Below are positions 8,838-19,000 of a DNA stretch of 64,000 nt, in pieces (positions within the stretch are counted from its first letter, which is position 1; every line of letters begins with the position of its first letter). Where the stretch lies: assembly GCA_051201675.1 (NCBI GenBank), contig CP179212.1, forward strand, positions 1,674,001 to 1,738,000, written 5' to 3'. This DNA is from HTCC2207 sp002685195. GTDB lineage: Bacteria; Pseudomonadota; Gammaproteobacteria; Pseudomonadales; Porticoccaceae. Both the position numbers and the translations under genes were made by a program. Under the pieces are notes generated by a model that saw nothing but the letters and a program-made list of their open reading frames with translations, was not told the DNA's origin and ran no database searches.

Positions 8838-9626
8838 ATGAAACAGAAGTTTTTTTCGATTGCCATCTTGCTAGTGCTTATAGTGCCTGCAGCACTAGGT
8901 CAAGAACCTATAGACACTCAGCCAGCTCCTGAAATTAAAACTGCGACTGCAGATCCAGCGGATGTTATCGACATTGAACCATCCCTGGATTTAATTGAAG
9001 CTGAAGAGCCGCAGTTTGAGCCTGAAACGCGTTATGTTGCCGATGAGTTCTTTGTGCCCTTGCGCGAAACCCCATGCCCACGCTGCAAAATTGTTCATTG
9101 GGGAATCAAATCCGGAACTCAAGTTACTCTAACAAACCTCCGTGACGGATGGGGGCTAGTCGAAACATCAAAAGGCTACAAAGGCTGGATGGAGGAGCAA
9201 TTCATTGCACTCACTCCCTCAGGTAAAGAGCTGCTTGAAATAAGCAACACTGAGTTAGTCAGGGTTAAAAGTGATGCCGACCAGCTTAACAAGACCGTTT
9301 CTGAACTTGAAAAAGACATCATCGCTCTTGAGCAAACTGTTAGTGAGCTAATGGAGGACAAACAGGTTCTGAACAGGCAACTCGCAGATGTCGTCGGACT
9401 TAACTCTGATCCAGTAGCTTTAAATGAGCAAAATCAGACTCTAGTGAAACAAAATCACATTCTCCAGAGCGACAATGATGTATTAATTGCCGAGGTCGAG
9501 ATTTTAGAAAATGACCGTCGCAACCAGTCCTATTTGTATGGTGGTCTCACTGTATTCTTGGGTGCGCTGTTGGTTGTTTTGATACCCCGACTTAAAGGGC
9601 GAAAACGCCTGTCAGAATGGGGTTAA
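8838..9626 (+). CDS. TIGR04211-type SH3 and coiled-coil membrane protein
   Basis: 262 residues from ATG 8838, chosen because it gives a clean signal peptide (MKQKFFSIAILLVLIVPAA). Then an acidic linker, a bacterial SH3 domain (YVADEFFVPLRETPCPRC to KGYKGWMEEQFIAL, with a CPRC pair), a coiled coil (about 120-215) and a C-terminal TM helix near 228-245. This is the architecture of the YgiM/TIGR04211 family, thought to act in the envelope; function unknown. Confidence 0.78.
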   Translation: MKQKFFSIAILLVLIVPAALGQEPIDTQPAPEIKTATADPADVIDIEPSLDLIEAEEPQFEPETRYVADEFFVPLRETPCPRCKIVHWGIKSGTQVTLTNLRDGWGLVETSKGYKGWMEEQFIALTPSGKELLEISNTELVRVKSDADQLNKTVSELEKDIIALEQTVSELMEDKQVLNRQLADVVGLNSDPVALNEQNQTLVKQNHILQSDNDVLIAEVEILENDRRNQSYLYGGLTVFLGALLVVLIPRLKGRKRLSEWG

Positions 9627-9678
9627 AACTGGTTACATCTTTTAGATTTTGAGTCAGGCCACAAAAAGGAAGCAGTTA

Positions 9679-10320
9679 ATGTTTAAGGTACTCTTTAGCC
9701 TCTGTTTAATAGTCATGCCGCTAGAAACAATTGCTGCTGGCAATAAAACAGTGAATCCAAAAGTCAAGTTAGAGACTGAAAAGGGCGATATTATTATCGA
9801 ACTCTATGCAGCTAAAGCGCCTGTTACAGTCGACAGCTTTATTAAGCATGTGAACAACTATCACTATGATGGTCTAATTTTTCATCGGGTGATCAAAAAC
9901 TTCATGATTCAGTCGGGCGGGTTTACTTTTGATTTTACTCCTCGAGAATCTGATAGACCTACAATTATTAATGAATCAAGCAACGGCCTAAAAAATAGGC
10001 GTGGCTCTATTGCCATGGCTCGCACCAGTGCGCCCGACTCGGCCCAAGCTCAGTTTTTTATCAATCACAGTAACAATGGCTTTTTAGATACCAAAGGCGA
10101 TCAAATTGGATACGCTGTATTTGGTCAAGTGGTTAACGGCATGAGAACCGTTGATGCAATAGCCAACTTGCCAACTGGAAATTTTTCTATGTATCAAAAT
10201 GTACCCATTGAGCCAATAAGAATTCTTAGCGCTCGCTTGATGAACCCTGATTCGTGGGTAGCCCTTGAAGAGCCAAAACCTGCAAAACCGGCATTTGAAA
10301 GGCCTGTTCCGGTCAAATAA
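9679..10320 (+). CDS. Periplasmic peptidyl-prolyl cis-trans isomerase (cyclophilin type)
   Basis: 213 residues. Start ATG 9679 has AAGGA 9 nt upstream and gives a signal peptide ending near ETIAA; a longer TTG-start reading exists but has no such site. The cyclophilin domain shows FHRVIKNFMIQSGG, SIAMARTSAPDSAQAQFFIN and YAVFGQVVNGM, so the catalytic Arg (FHR) and Gln/Phe residues are present. Similar to PpiA, which isomerises proline bonds in periplasmic proteins. Confidence 0.9.
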   Translation: MFKVLFSLCLIVMPLETIAAGNKTVNPKVKLETEKGDIIIELYAAKAPVTVDSFIKHVNNYHYDGLIFHRVIKNFMIQSGGFTFDFTPRESDRPTIINESSNGLKNRRGSIAMARTSAPDSAQAQFFINHSNNGFLDTKGDQIGYAVFGQVVNGMRTVDAIANLPTGNFSMYQNVPIEPIRILSARLMNPDSWVALEEPKPAKPAFERPVPVK

Positions 10321-10332
10321 CCTAACAAAACT

Positions 10333-11085
10333 ATGACTGCACTCAGTATTAATCTCAACAAAATTAGCTTACTTCGCAATTCACGCGAGGGAAATTACCC
10401 TGACATCGTCAAACATGCAAAGGTTTGCATTGAGCATGGTGCCGACGGGATTACGGTGCATCCTCGTCCCGATCAACGACATATCCGTCCAAAGGATGTA
10501 CGAGATCTCGCTGAGTTAGTGAGGCCTCAGCCTAATTTGGAATTCAATGTAGAAGGTAACCCTTTTGCTCCTGCACTAGCAGACTACCCAGGATTCTTGG
10601 AGCTAGTAGAGGAAACCAACCCTGATCAGTGCACCTTAGTGCCAGATACTGACAGTCAATTAACCTCTGATCATGGGTTTGATCTGCACAGCTCTGGTGA
10701 AGCTCTATATCCCATTATCCAGCGCCTAAAAAACCAGGGAATGAGAGTCAGCTTATTTATGGATCCAGATTTAGAGCAGATTGACCTTGCTGCTAAAGTG
10801 GGAGCAGATCGAATAGAGTTGTATACAGGCCCATATGCAGCGTCCTGGGGGACCGATAGCTTAGAGACCATATTTCAACACCATCTGAAAGCTGCCCAGC
10901 TTGCGACTTCACTCGGAATGGGGGTCAATGCTGGCCATGACTTGAATTTAGATAATTTAGCTAAATTTTCCTCGATCCCCAATTTGCTGGAGGTATCCAT
11001 AGGGCATGCTTTTATCGTAGACTCATTATCTATGGGTATGGCTAGCACAGTGCAAGCCTACAAGAAATTACTTAGCCAAAATTAG
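10333..11085 (+). CDS. pdxJ: Pyridoxine 5'-phosphate synthase
   Basis: 250-residue TIM-barrel enzyme condensing 1-deoxyxylulose 5-phosphate with 3-amino-2-oxopropyl phosphate to pyridoxine 5'-phosphate. Seen: LSINLNKISLLRNSR, GADGITVHPRPDQRHI (catalytic His), EFNVEGNP, QCTLVPD, and VNAGHDLNLDN. Adjacent DUF2520 gene overlaps its stop. Pairing with era/recO seen in enterics is absent here. Confidence 0.96.
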   Translation: MTALSINLNKISLLRNSREGNYPDIVKHAKVCIEHGADGITVHPRPDQRHIRPKDVRDLAELVRPQPNLEFNVEGNPFAPALADYPGFLELVEETNPDQCTLVPDTDSQLTSDHGFDLHSSGEALYPIIQRLKNQGMRVSLFMDPDLEQIDLAAKVGADRIELYTGPYAASWGTDSLETIFQHHLKAAQLATSLGMGVNAGHDLNLDNLAKFSSIPNLLEVSIGHAFIVDSLSMGMASTVQAYKKLLSQN

Positions 11086-11093
11086 TGGTAATT

Positions 11094-12044
11094 ATGTCTG
11101 AGCAGATGCCAGATCAACTCCCCGCAACCGATTGGCCATCAAGGTCACTGCGCCTCAACTGTGTGGGCGCCGGCCTAGTGGGGAAAACTCTTTGTCATCT
11201 AATGGCTCGGCACATTCAGCTAAATCAAGTAATCAATCAGAGTCAATCTTCAGCCCAGCAAGCAGTTGATTTTATTGGTGCTGGGCGACCCTTTGGTATA
11301 GGTTCTAAGCCATTAACGCATCTTGAGCCTGCAGATATTTGGATGATTACATGTCCAGATGATCTTATTGAGTCTGTGGGAAATAAAATTATCCAATCAG
11401 GGAGACTACAGCCAGGCAATATTATTTTTCATTGCAGTGGTGCCATCTCATCAAAGATATTTCAGATACCAAAGTTGGCAGACATCAGTGTTGCCTCTGT
11501 TCATCCAATTCATAGTTTCTCTGACCCCCGATCTTCTCTCGAGAGCTTTTCTGGAACCCCCTGCGCTATCGAAGGAGACCCAAAAGCTACCAAAGTTTTA
11601 GATGATCTATTTCAATCAATTGGTGCTGATCTCTTTCCTATCGATAGTGAAAGTAAGTCTTTGTACCACGCATCAACGGTAATGGCCTGTAATTACTTAG
11701 TAAGTTTACTCGAACTAAGTAAGATGATGCTGTCTCAAGCGGGAGTCGATCACAAAAACCACTCCAACCCTCTCAAAGGGCTAATTGAGCAAACGCTCGG
11801 TAACTATCTAGCTGGTGATGCACAGACTGCGCTTACTGGGCCAATCTCAAGGGGCGATGTGGACACCATCGCCTCTCACCTTACTGCCCTTGAGAATGCG
11901 CCCTCAAATTGGCGAAAAGTTTACTGCAACCTGGGAAATATCGCTGCAGATATTTCGTCTAAGCAATCTCTAGCATCGCCACAAAGCCTGCAGGCAATTA
12001 CTAAGTTACTCAATCAAAAAGACGCAGACCGCAAGTATGACTGA
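11094..12044 (+). CDS. DUF2520 / Rossmann-like NAD(P)-binding protein
   Basis: 316 residues. N-terminal Rossmann motif NCVGAGLVGKTL (GxGxxG), then FHCSGAISSKIF and SVHPIHSFSDP, and a C-terminal helical DUF2520 domain with TGPISRGDVDTIASHLTAL. This matches the F420/ketopantoate-reductase-like superfamily whose substrate is unknown. Start may be ATG 11094 or an overlapping GTG at 11085 sharing bases with the pdxJ stop. Overlaps the next gene by 8 bp. Confidence 0.75.
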   Translation: MSEQMPDQLPATDWPSRSLRLNCVGAGLVGKTLCHLMARHIQLNQVINQSQSSAQQAVDFIGAGRPFGIGSKPLTHLEPADIWMITCPDDLIESVGNKIIQSGRLQPGNIIFHCSGAISSKIFQIPKLADISVASVHPIHSFSDPRSSLESFSGTPCAIEGDPKATKVLDDLFQSIGADLFPIDSESKSLYHASTVMACNYLVSLLELSKMMLSQAGVDHKNHSNPLKGLIEQTLGNYLAGDAQTALTGPISRGDVDTIASHLTALENAPSNWRKVYCNLGNIAADISSKQSLASPQSLQAITKLLNQKDADRKYD

Positions 12045-12834
12045 TAAATTTCCTTCTAATCAGCGAACAGACAGTCCTGAATATTTAAAGAGGAAAAAAT
12101 TCTTTAGTCATCTTGTTACGGTCTATGGCCGAAAACCTGTGTTAGAAGTACTAGAAGACCAAAAACTTGATATCTTCCGGCTCCATCTTGCCGAAAGTAA
12201 TAGAAGCGGCGGGATTGTTGATCAGATTAAGCAGATGGCCCGTCAACGTAATATTGAGGTTCTCCACCACAGCCGCAACGAACTATCGCGTATTTCCCGT
12301 AACAGTAAACAAGACCAAGGCGTAGCCTGTGATATTCATTGTCCAGGCTACCAACCCTATGAGCAGGCAATTGATTCAATGGATGGGGAAGAACGCAAAA
12401 TTTTCATTGCTTTAGATGGCGTAACCAACCCGCAAAATTTAGGAATGATTATTCGTAGTGTTACTGCCAGCCCCTGCCATGGACTCTTGCTTCCAACTAA
12501 AGGTGTTGCTGACATATCCCCTCTTGTCATTAAAGCCAGTGCAGGAACACTTTTCAAAGGAACTATATTGCGTTGTGACAGTTTAGTTCTCGCATTACAA
12601 AACCTAAAAAAGCAAGGTTTTGCGCTCTGTATGCTTTCATCTCATGATGCTACACCTTTGTCTGATTTGGACATCAAACAATCGGTAGTCTTTGTGCTCG
12701 GTAATGAATCAGACGGTGTTAGTGACAATATCGCTAGTCTATGCGACTACCGAGTGGGTATTCCCATGAATAACGGGGTCGAATCCCTAAACGTTGCCGT
12801 AACCGCCTCTCTGGTGGCATTTACCGCCAAATAA
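12037..12834 (+). CDS. SpoU/TrmH-family RNA 2'-O-methyltransferase
   Basis: 265 residues: an N-terminal substrate-binding domain (about 20-100) and a SPOUT knot with motif I LDGVTNPQNLGMIIRSV, motif II FVLGNESDGVS and motif III GIPMNNGVESLNVAVTAS. These are the three TrmH/RlmB-class signatures. The RNA target (rRNA G-2'-O-methyl as in RlmB, or tRNA) cannot be fixed; genomic context with pdxJ gives no hint. Confidence 0.87.
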   Translation: MTDKFPSNQRTDSPEYLKRKKFFSHLVTVYGRKPVLEVLEDQKLDIFRLHLAESNRSGGIVDQIKQMARQRNIEVLHHSRNELSRISRNSKQDQGVACDIHCPGYQPYEQAIDSMDGEERKIFIALDGVTNPQNLGMIIRSVTASPCHGLLLPTKGVADISPLVIKASAGTLFKGTILRCDSLVLALQNLKKQGFALCMLSSHDATPLSDLDIKQSVVFVLGNESDGVSDNIASLCDYRVGIPMNNGVESLNVAVTASLVAFTAK

Positions 12835-12846
12835 GATCAGCGGCTA

Positions 12847-13071
12847 TCATTTAATCCGCCTTTTAATAAATGCCAAAAATCCACCAAGTAGTGCAGCCAA
12901 TCCCACAATGATGGACAATCCTACTAATATGGTGAGCAGGTTGGACGTCAACGTTGATAACGGTAAATCATAGACCTTGACTGCCATCAGCAAAAAAGCT
13001 AAGCAGGCAACCATGGATGCAATCCAAGCTGAACGTTTCTTGAAGACATTTTTTGAAGGATTCTTAGCCAA
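12847..13071 (-). CDS. Small two-helix membrane protein
   Basis: 74 residues, basic ends and two hydrophobic helices (about 16-34 and 44-66), the second glycine-rich. Convergent with the SpoU gene and upstream of nothing obvious; it follows ligA on the same strand by 50 bp in the reverse sense. Not recognised. A small envelope protein is the only inference; coding status rests on composition and orderly topology. Confidence 0.5.
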   Translation of the reverse strand: MAKNPSKNVFKKRSAWIASMVACLAFLLMAVKVYDLPLSTLTSNLLTILVGLSIIVGLAALLGGFLAFIKRRIK

Positions 13072-13121
13072 ACTAGCTACCTTCCTTTGTTAAATTGAGC
13101 TCAATGTGTAGTTGTTAATAC

Positions 13122-15149
13122 TCACTTATAATCAGCTAAGAAATTGACAAACTGTTGTTCATTCATTACTGCTATATCGAGAGTTTTTGCTTTCGTCAGT
13201 TTAGATCCCGCTCCAGGACCCGCAACAACCTGTGTGGTTTTAGCGGAGACACTTGAGGCGACCTTGGCACCTAAGGCCTGTAATCTATCTTTTGCTTCGG
13301 CTCGGCTCATAATTTCCATACCACCTGTCAAAACCCATATCTGTCCCTTTAAAGGCTGATCCTCTAAGCTTGAGAGGTCTATGTCTTCCCATTTAACCCC
13401 TGCATCTCTCAGTGCTTGAATAATTGATAGAGTGTCGGGGTTTTGGAAAAAATTAACGATATAACGGGCAACAATGGGCCCAACATCATCAATTTCGAGT
13501 AATTCATCTGCCGACGCCTTCGCTATGAGCTCAATTGAACCAAAATTATTTGCCAATGTACGGGCTGTTGCTTCTCCCACTTCTCGAATACCCAGCGCGT
13601 ACAAAAATTTAGCTAATGTTGTCTTTTTACTGACGGCTATCGCACCAATTAAGTTAGACGCTGATTTTTCTGCCATACGTTCTAACTTAACTAACTTGTC
13701 TACGTTAAGATCATAGAGGTCTGCCACAGAAAAAATTACCGATTCATCAACCATAAGCTCCACCAGCCTATCGCCTAGTCCATCGATATCCATCGCCTTT
13801 CGTGAGGCAAAATGTTTAATGGCTTCTTTAATCTGAGCACCACAGAATAACCCTCCGGAGCAGCGAGCTACAGCCTCTCCCTCAGTTCGTCTCACTGCCG
13901 ATTGACAAACAGGACAGCGCTCTGGGAATACCACCGGTAAGGCATTTTGTGGTCTTTTATCCAATACCACCTTAGCTATTTGAGGAATGACATCCCCAGC
14001 GCGGCGTATAATCACAGTATCGCCTATCCGGACCCCCAGTCGATTAATTTCATCGCCATTGTGGAGAGTGGCATTGCTCACGGTGACACCACCAACAAAG
14101 ACAGGTTCTAAACGAGCAACCGGTGTAATTGCCCCAGTACGACCCACCTGAAATTCTACATCGATGAGCTGAGTCATCTCCTCTTGAGCAGGAAATTTTC
14201 TGGCGATAGCCCAACGAGGTGCTTTAGCCACAAAACCCAATCTTTCTTGTAGCTGCAAGCTATTCACTTTATAAACTATGCCGTCGATATCATAAGGTAA
14301 GTTTTGCCGTCGCTCTGCTAAGCGCTGGTAATAGTTTTCACAGGCCGCTATGCCTTTCACCATTTCAACGTGATCATTAATTTTAAATCCCCACCCCCTA
14401 AGAGCACTAAGCATATCTTCGTGAGTCTCCGGAACTCTGTCCGCGAGATACTGGCCAACACTATAAGCACACATCTCTAAAGGTCGACTCGCCGTGATTT
14501 TAGAGTCCAACTGCCGCAAGCTTCCAGCCGCGGCATTGCGTGGGTTTACAAAGGTTTTGTCACCCGACAATACAGCCGCTGCATTCAGAGCATCAAAGCC
14601 AGAAAGTGGTAAATAAATTTCACCTCGAACCTCTAGGGTAGCCGGGATATTATCTCCATGAAGCTTTAGTGGCACACTTTTAATCGTACGCACATTAGCA
14701 GTAATATCTTCACCAACACTGCCATCACCTCGAGTTGCTCCATAGATCAGAGCACCATCTCTATACAGCAGACTAACCGCAGCTCCATCGAGCTTAGGTT
14801 CACACACATACTCTATATCGGCACTAGAATTTAGTCTATCTTTAAGCCTGCGCTCAAACTCTTGTAGCTCAGTATCAGTAAAGGCGTTATCCAAAGACAA
14901 CATCGGCAAGGCATGTTTGATTTGAGAAAAAGAGGAAAGTGCAGCGCCACCGACACGCTGACTGGGAGAGTCTAAAGCGATAATCTCTCGGTAGAGCCCT
15001 TCTATGCTCTGCAACTCTCTTAATTGCCGGTCATATTCTATGTCTGGGACTGATGGATCATCCAGCACATAGTAACGATGATTATGCTTGTTGAGCTCTT
15101 CAACAAGGTCGTGATATTGTCTGAGAATGTTTTCTGGGATAGACGACAT
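13122..15149 (-). CDS. ligA: NAD+-dependent DNA ligase
   Basis: 675 residues, the full LigA length. Order: Ia and adenylation domain with CEPKLDGAAVSLLY (adenylated Lys119), OB fold (VEFQVGRTGAITPVARL), four-cysteine zinc finger (CPVCQSAVRR ... CSGGLFCG), helix-hairpin-helix repeats (ALGIREVGEATARTLA) and a C-terminal BRCT domain (GQIWVLTGGMEIMSRAEAK). Seals nicks in replication and repair. Downstream of zipA by 18 bp, in the smc-zipA-ligA order typical of Pseudomonas-like genomes. Confidence 0.97.
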   Translation of the reverse strand: MSSIPENILRQYHDLVEELNKHNHRYYVLDDPSVPDIEYDRQLRELQSIEGLYREIIALDSPSQRVGGAALSSFSQIKHALPMLSLDNAFTDTELQEFERRLKDRLNSSADIEYVCEPKLDGAAVSLLYRDGALIYGATRGDGSVGEDITANVRTIKSVPLKLHGDNIPATLEVRGEIYLPLSGFDALNAAAVLSGDKTFVNPRNAAAGSLRQLDSKITASRPLEMCAYSVGQYLADRVPETHEDMLSALRGWGFKINDHVEMVKGIAACENYYQRLAERRQNLPYDIDGIVYKVNSLQLQERLGFVAKAPRWAIARKFPAQEEMTQLIDVEFQVGRTGAITPVARLEPVFVGGVTVSNATLHNGDEINRLGVRIGDTVIIRRAGDVIPQIAKVVLDKRPQNALPVVFPERCPVCQSAVRRTEGEAVARCSGGLFCGAQIKEAIKHFASRKAMDIDGLGDRLVELMVDESVIFSVADLYDLNVDKLVKLERMAEKSASNLIGAIAVSKKTTLAKFLYALGIREVGEATARTLANNFGSIELIAKASADELLEIDDVGPIVARYIVNFFQNPDTLSIIQALRDAGVKWEDIDLSSLEDQPLKGQIWVLTGGMEIMSRAEAKDRLQALGAKVASSVSAKTTQVVAGPGAGSKLTKAKTLDIAVMNEQQFVNFLADYK

Positions 15150-15167
15150 TAAGCTAGCCCCTGCATA

Positions 15168-15986
15168 TCAATGCTGATTCGATTGCTGGAGCGACGCCTT
15201 TTTAGCCCGCTGACGATAATGATCTATTGTCTGTCGAGTCATCGAGCTACGAGATTCATCCATTACGTTCAAAGACAGTTTTTCAACTAGTGTATCAACT
15301 GTCTGAATCATCACCTCAAGCGCTGAGATTGGATCTTCAATATCGTCTAATGGCATGAACAAAGTAACACCAGGGGTCGTAATCATCTTCATTGTATTGA
15401 GATCAAATGTCCCGGGGTTGACGAGATTCGCCATACTAAATAATACTTGGCCTGACCCGTCATCATTTAGATGGCGATGAAAGATTTTCATTTCCCCATA
15501 TCGGAGCCCCGCATCTACGGCTGTTTCCAGCAGACTCTCACCACTAACAGTGTCACCTTTGTTAGCCACCAGATGCATAACCAAAACGTCTTGAGAATTA
15601 ACTGGCGCACCATCTGAAGGGCGACTTGAGTTTGAACCAGTATTACGGGATTGAGAAAGGTCATCGTCGCGACTAGCATAGATAGAGTGGTCTAGATCAA
15701 AACCTTGCTGCTCAGGCTTGCCACCAAAATCGAAATTGTCATCTAATCTGGGCTCCTCAACATCTCTTGACCCAATAATTCGCGAGCCTCCAGATGGGAA
15801 CTGGCTCTGATCTAGCTCATCTTCGTCCTCATCATATTCCACTGATTCTTGCTGGAGTTTTCTTGAAGACATTTGCAAATTCTCATATCGGTTGCGTTTT
15901 ACTCGCCGAGCACCATCAAGAACAATAGCAATAACGGCTATTATTCCTACAATCACGAGTACTTCTTTAGGAGTAAAAAAATCCAT
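15168..15986 (-). CDS. zipA: Cell division protein ZipA
   Basis: 272 residues: N-terminal TM helix (about 7-24) with little periplasmic sequence, a charged Asp/Ser/Gln-rich linker (30-130), and a C-terminal FtsZ-binding domain containing VMHLVANKGDTVSGESLLETA, FSMANLVNPGTFD and PGVTLFMPL. ZipA tethers FtsZ to the membrane. Between smc and ligA, the standard position. Confidence 0.93.
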   Translation of the reverse strand: MDFFTPKEVLVIVGIIAVIAIVLDGARRVKRNRYENLQMSSRKLQQESVEYDEDEDELDQSQFPSGGSRIIGSRDVEEPRLDDNFDFGGKPEQQGFDLDHSIYASRDDDLSQSRNTGSNSSRPSDGAPVNSQDVLVMHLVANKGDTVSGESLLETAVDAGLRYGEMKIFHRHLNDDGSGQVLFSMANLVNPGTFDLNTMKMITTPGVTLFMPLDDIEDPISALEVMIQTVDTLVEKLSLNVMDESRSSMTRQTIDHYRQRAKKASLQQSNQH

Positions 15987-16069
15987 GTAACTGCCTTATA
16001 TTACGACTAAATCGTTACCAAATAGTGTAGTTTTTAAAGTTGAGAAACCCAATTTTCCATCCCATTCTA

Positions 16070-19000
16070 TTACGCTTCCGCAAGCTCAGCCGCCTGATCA
16101 ACATCCACTGATACTAACCGAGAAACTCCCGCTTCATGCATCGTAACGCCCATCAACTGATTGGCCGCTTCCATAGAAATTTTGTTATGAGTAATAAAAA
16201 TAAACTGCACTTGATCAGACATTTCTTTAACCATTGCCGCATAACGAGCAACATTGGCGTCATCTAGGGGTGCATCAACCTCATCAAGCATACAAAAAGG
16301 TGCGGGATTCAATTTAAAGATAGCAAAAACCATGGCGATCGCCGTCAGTGCTTTCTCACCTCCAGATAGAAGATGAATGGAAGCATTCTTCTTTCCAGGC
16401 GGCCGCGCCATCAATGTAACACCGGTATCTAAAAGATCATCTCCTGTCATTTCTAAATAGGCATGCCCACCACCAAATAATTTTGGGAAAAGACTTTGGA
16501 TATGAGTATTAACCAACTCAAACGTCTCTTTAAAACGAGTTCGGGTTTCTCTATCTATTTTTTGAATCGCATTTTGTAAGGTTTGCAGGGCTTCTTCTAA
16601 TTCGTTGTTCTGCTTATCCAAATAGTCCTTGCGCTCTGACTCAATCTTATACTCATCAATGGCCGCCAGGTTGATAGGGCCGAGTCGCTGAATACGGTTA
16701 CTCATCAATTGTAATTGTTCTTCCCAATCCACAAGATCCGCGTCTTCTGGCAAGGTCTCTAGCAATACAGGAAGGTCACCTTGTTTTTCTTTTATCTGCT
16801 CTTCAATAGTGCCACTTAAGGTACTTATTTCTTGAGCCGATAAACGTTGGCTCTCTAATTCGCCCTGGACACGCTGTAATTGAGCATCCAGTTCCCCTCG
16901 GCGCCTCTCTTCCTCTCGCGTTTTGAACTCAGTTTCCTCAACCTGCTTGCGCGCTTGGGCTAACTCACCCTCAACAGAAAGGCGCGCCGCTAATTGAGTT
17001 TCAAGTTCCTCTTTGTGACTGTCAGTAGGATCTTCTTTAATTTCAAAGGCGACACGTAATTCTGAGCGACGCTCATGGAGCCTCTCTAACTGAGACTCCA
17101 AGCGAACAATTGCGTCACGAATAGAAGTTAATTGTGTACTCAATGAGCTTTCACGCAGCGCCAACTCCTGCTTGCGATCTCGATGCTCCTGAGCTTGTTG
17201 CCTTGCGCGCTCCAGTTTTTCCCTTAGATCATCTCTTTGATTTATCAGTTCAGATCTAGTTTCAGTATCAGCTTCCATTTTTTCAATAGACTGCTGCAAA
17301 ATAGTGCGGGCTGACGAAAGATTTTCTTGCTCGACCTGACTTTGCTGACCCACTTCAGCTAACTCATTTTCGGCTCGCTCTTTGCGCGCCTTGAACTGAT
17401 CAATTTGAACCTCAAAACCACTTAATTTAGACCTTAAATCAGCGTAATTGCTCTGCTGTTCTGCAAGACTAGCAGAGAGCTCTTGCTGAGTAGCTTCCAA
17501 CACTTTTAGTTTTTGATCGTCGTTCTCACGTTGCTTGCCTAAAACATCTACCTCAACACCTAGTTTAACTAGTTGCTGATCAATTTCCTCTAGTTCCTGC
17601 TTGCGTTGTAGAACCCCAGCAGTAGCATCTTTGTCTCGCGCAACACGTGCCCAACTAGCACCAAGCCATATCCCTTCTGGAGTCACTACTGACTCCGTGC
17701 CTTCTAATTGAGATTGCAGAGCAACAGCTTCGGTTAAACTATCTGCAGCAAAGACATGTTCCACCAACAACTTTGCTGAATCACCTTCAATCAGATCGCT
17801 CAGTAAACGACCTTTGGCCGAGCCTTTTCGAGATTTATTCTTCCCGTTGCCAACAAGTAGCAATTCTCCCTTGGTAAAATCTTCCATCAAGCTAATCGTA
17901 CTGGCCATATCATCTACTGAGATAGCCTGTAGGTAGCTACCTAAAACCGTTTCTACAGCAATTTCCCAACCGCTCACCGGTTTGACCTGGTCAGCTAATC
18001 TTGGGTGTTTATCCAGACCCTTAGATGCCAGCCATTGCTGTTCAGCATCATCGCCCAACGCTGCTTGCTGAAGAGCCTCTAGCGAAGCCTGTCGACCTTT
18101 TAATGTCTGCTGCTGGCTGCGCAAGCTATCCTGATCAGCGCTTGTTTTCTCTTGTTGTTTACGCAAAAGATCTATCGCTTGGCGATTATCTTGGCTTTGA
18201 TTATCGATTGTAGTTCGCGCTAGCTCCGCCTCTTCCAACAACGCTTGAATTCCAGACATCTCTTCTTCCGCGCTGTTCGCTTGGAAACTGCTAGCCTCAG
18301 CCTCCAAATTTTGTTGCCGCTCGGAAAGCCGCCTCATTAGTTGCTCAAGATGTTGAATACGTGACTGCTGAACCTCCGCCTGCTGTCTCGGACTAGCGGA
18401 TGCCTGATTAAACTCATCCCATAGCTGCTGCCAATTATTCATTTTTGCCTGAACATCTTCCAGCGCACTAGATGAAGACTGCTCTAGACTAATCGCTTCT
18501 TCTAAAGACGGGGCCAACTCAGCAAACTCAGCCTCCCAACCAACAACCTTATTTCTGTCAGCTTTGAGGTGTTCGTCTGTTTCACGATAGTTATGCTCTG
18601 TCTGTTGCAACTCTTTACTCAAGTCTTGAGCTCTTTGTTGAGCATGGTCGATAGCCTGCTCAATACGAGTAACCTCTCCACCAATTTTATAGAATCTGGC
18701 TTGAACCTCGTTGAAATGGTCTGTTTGCTCGGTAAACTGAAGACGAAAACTCTCAATAGTGTTGTCACAATGAATACGTTCGGCAGTAAATTTTTCTTTC
18801 TCAACCTCAAAGCCACCGATTACAGATTTGAGCTTAGACGCATCTCCATCATATCCACGCCATTTTAAGGCTAACAATTCTGTTGATAACTGCCGCTCCT
18901 GTTTCTTATATTCAGAGTATTTTTCAGCGGCTTTAGCTTGGCGCTCCAATCGGTTGAGTTGACGCCCTAGCTCATCTCTTATATCAGTCAATCGCTCTAA

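Noticed and set aside
18569..18868. Open frames inside smc on the opposite strand
   Set aside because: They lie wholly inside a conserved coding sequence, have no ribosome site and odd composition; they are shadows.
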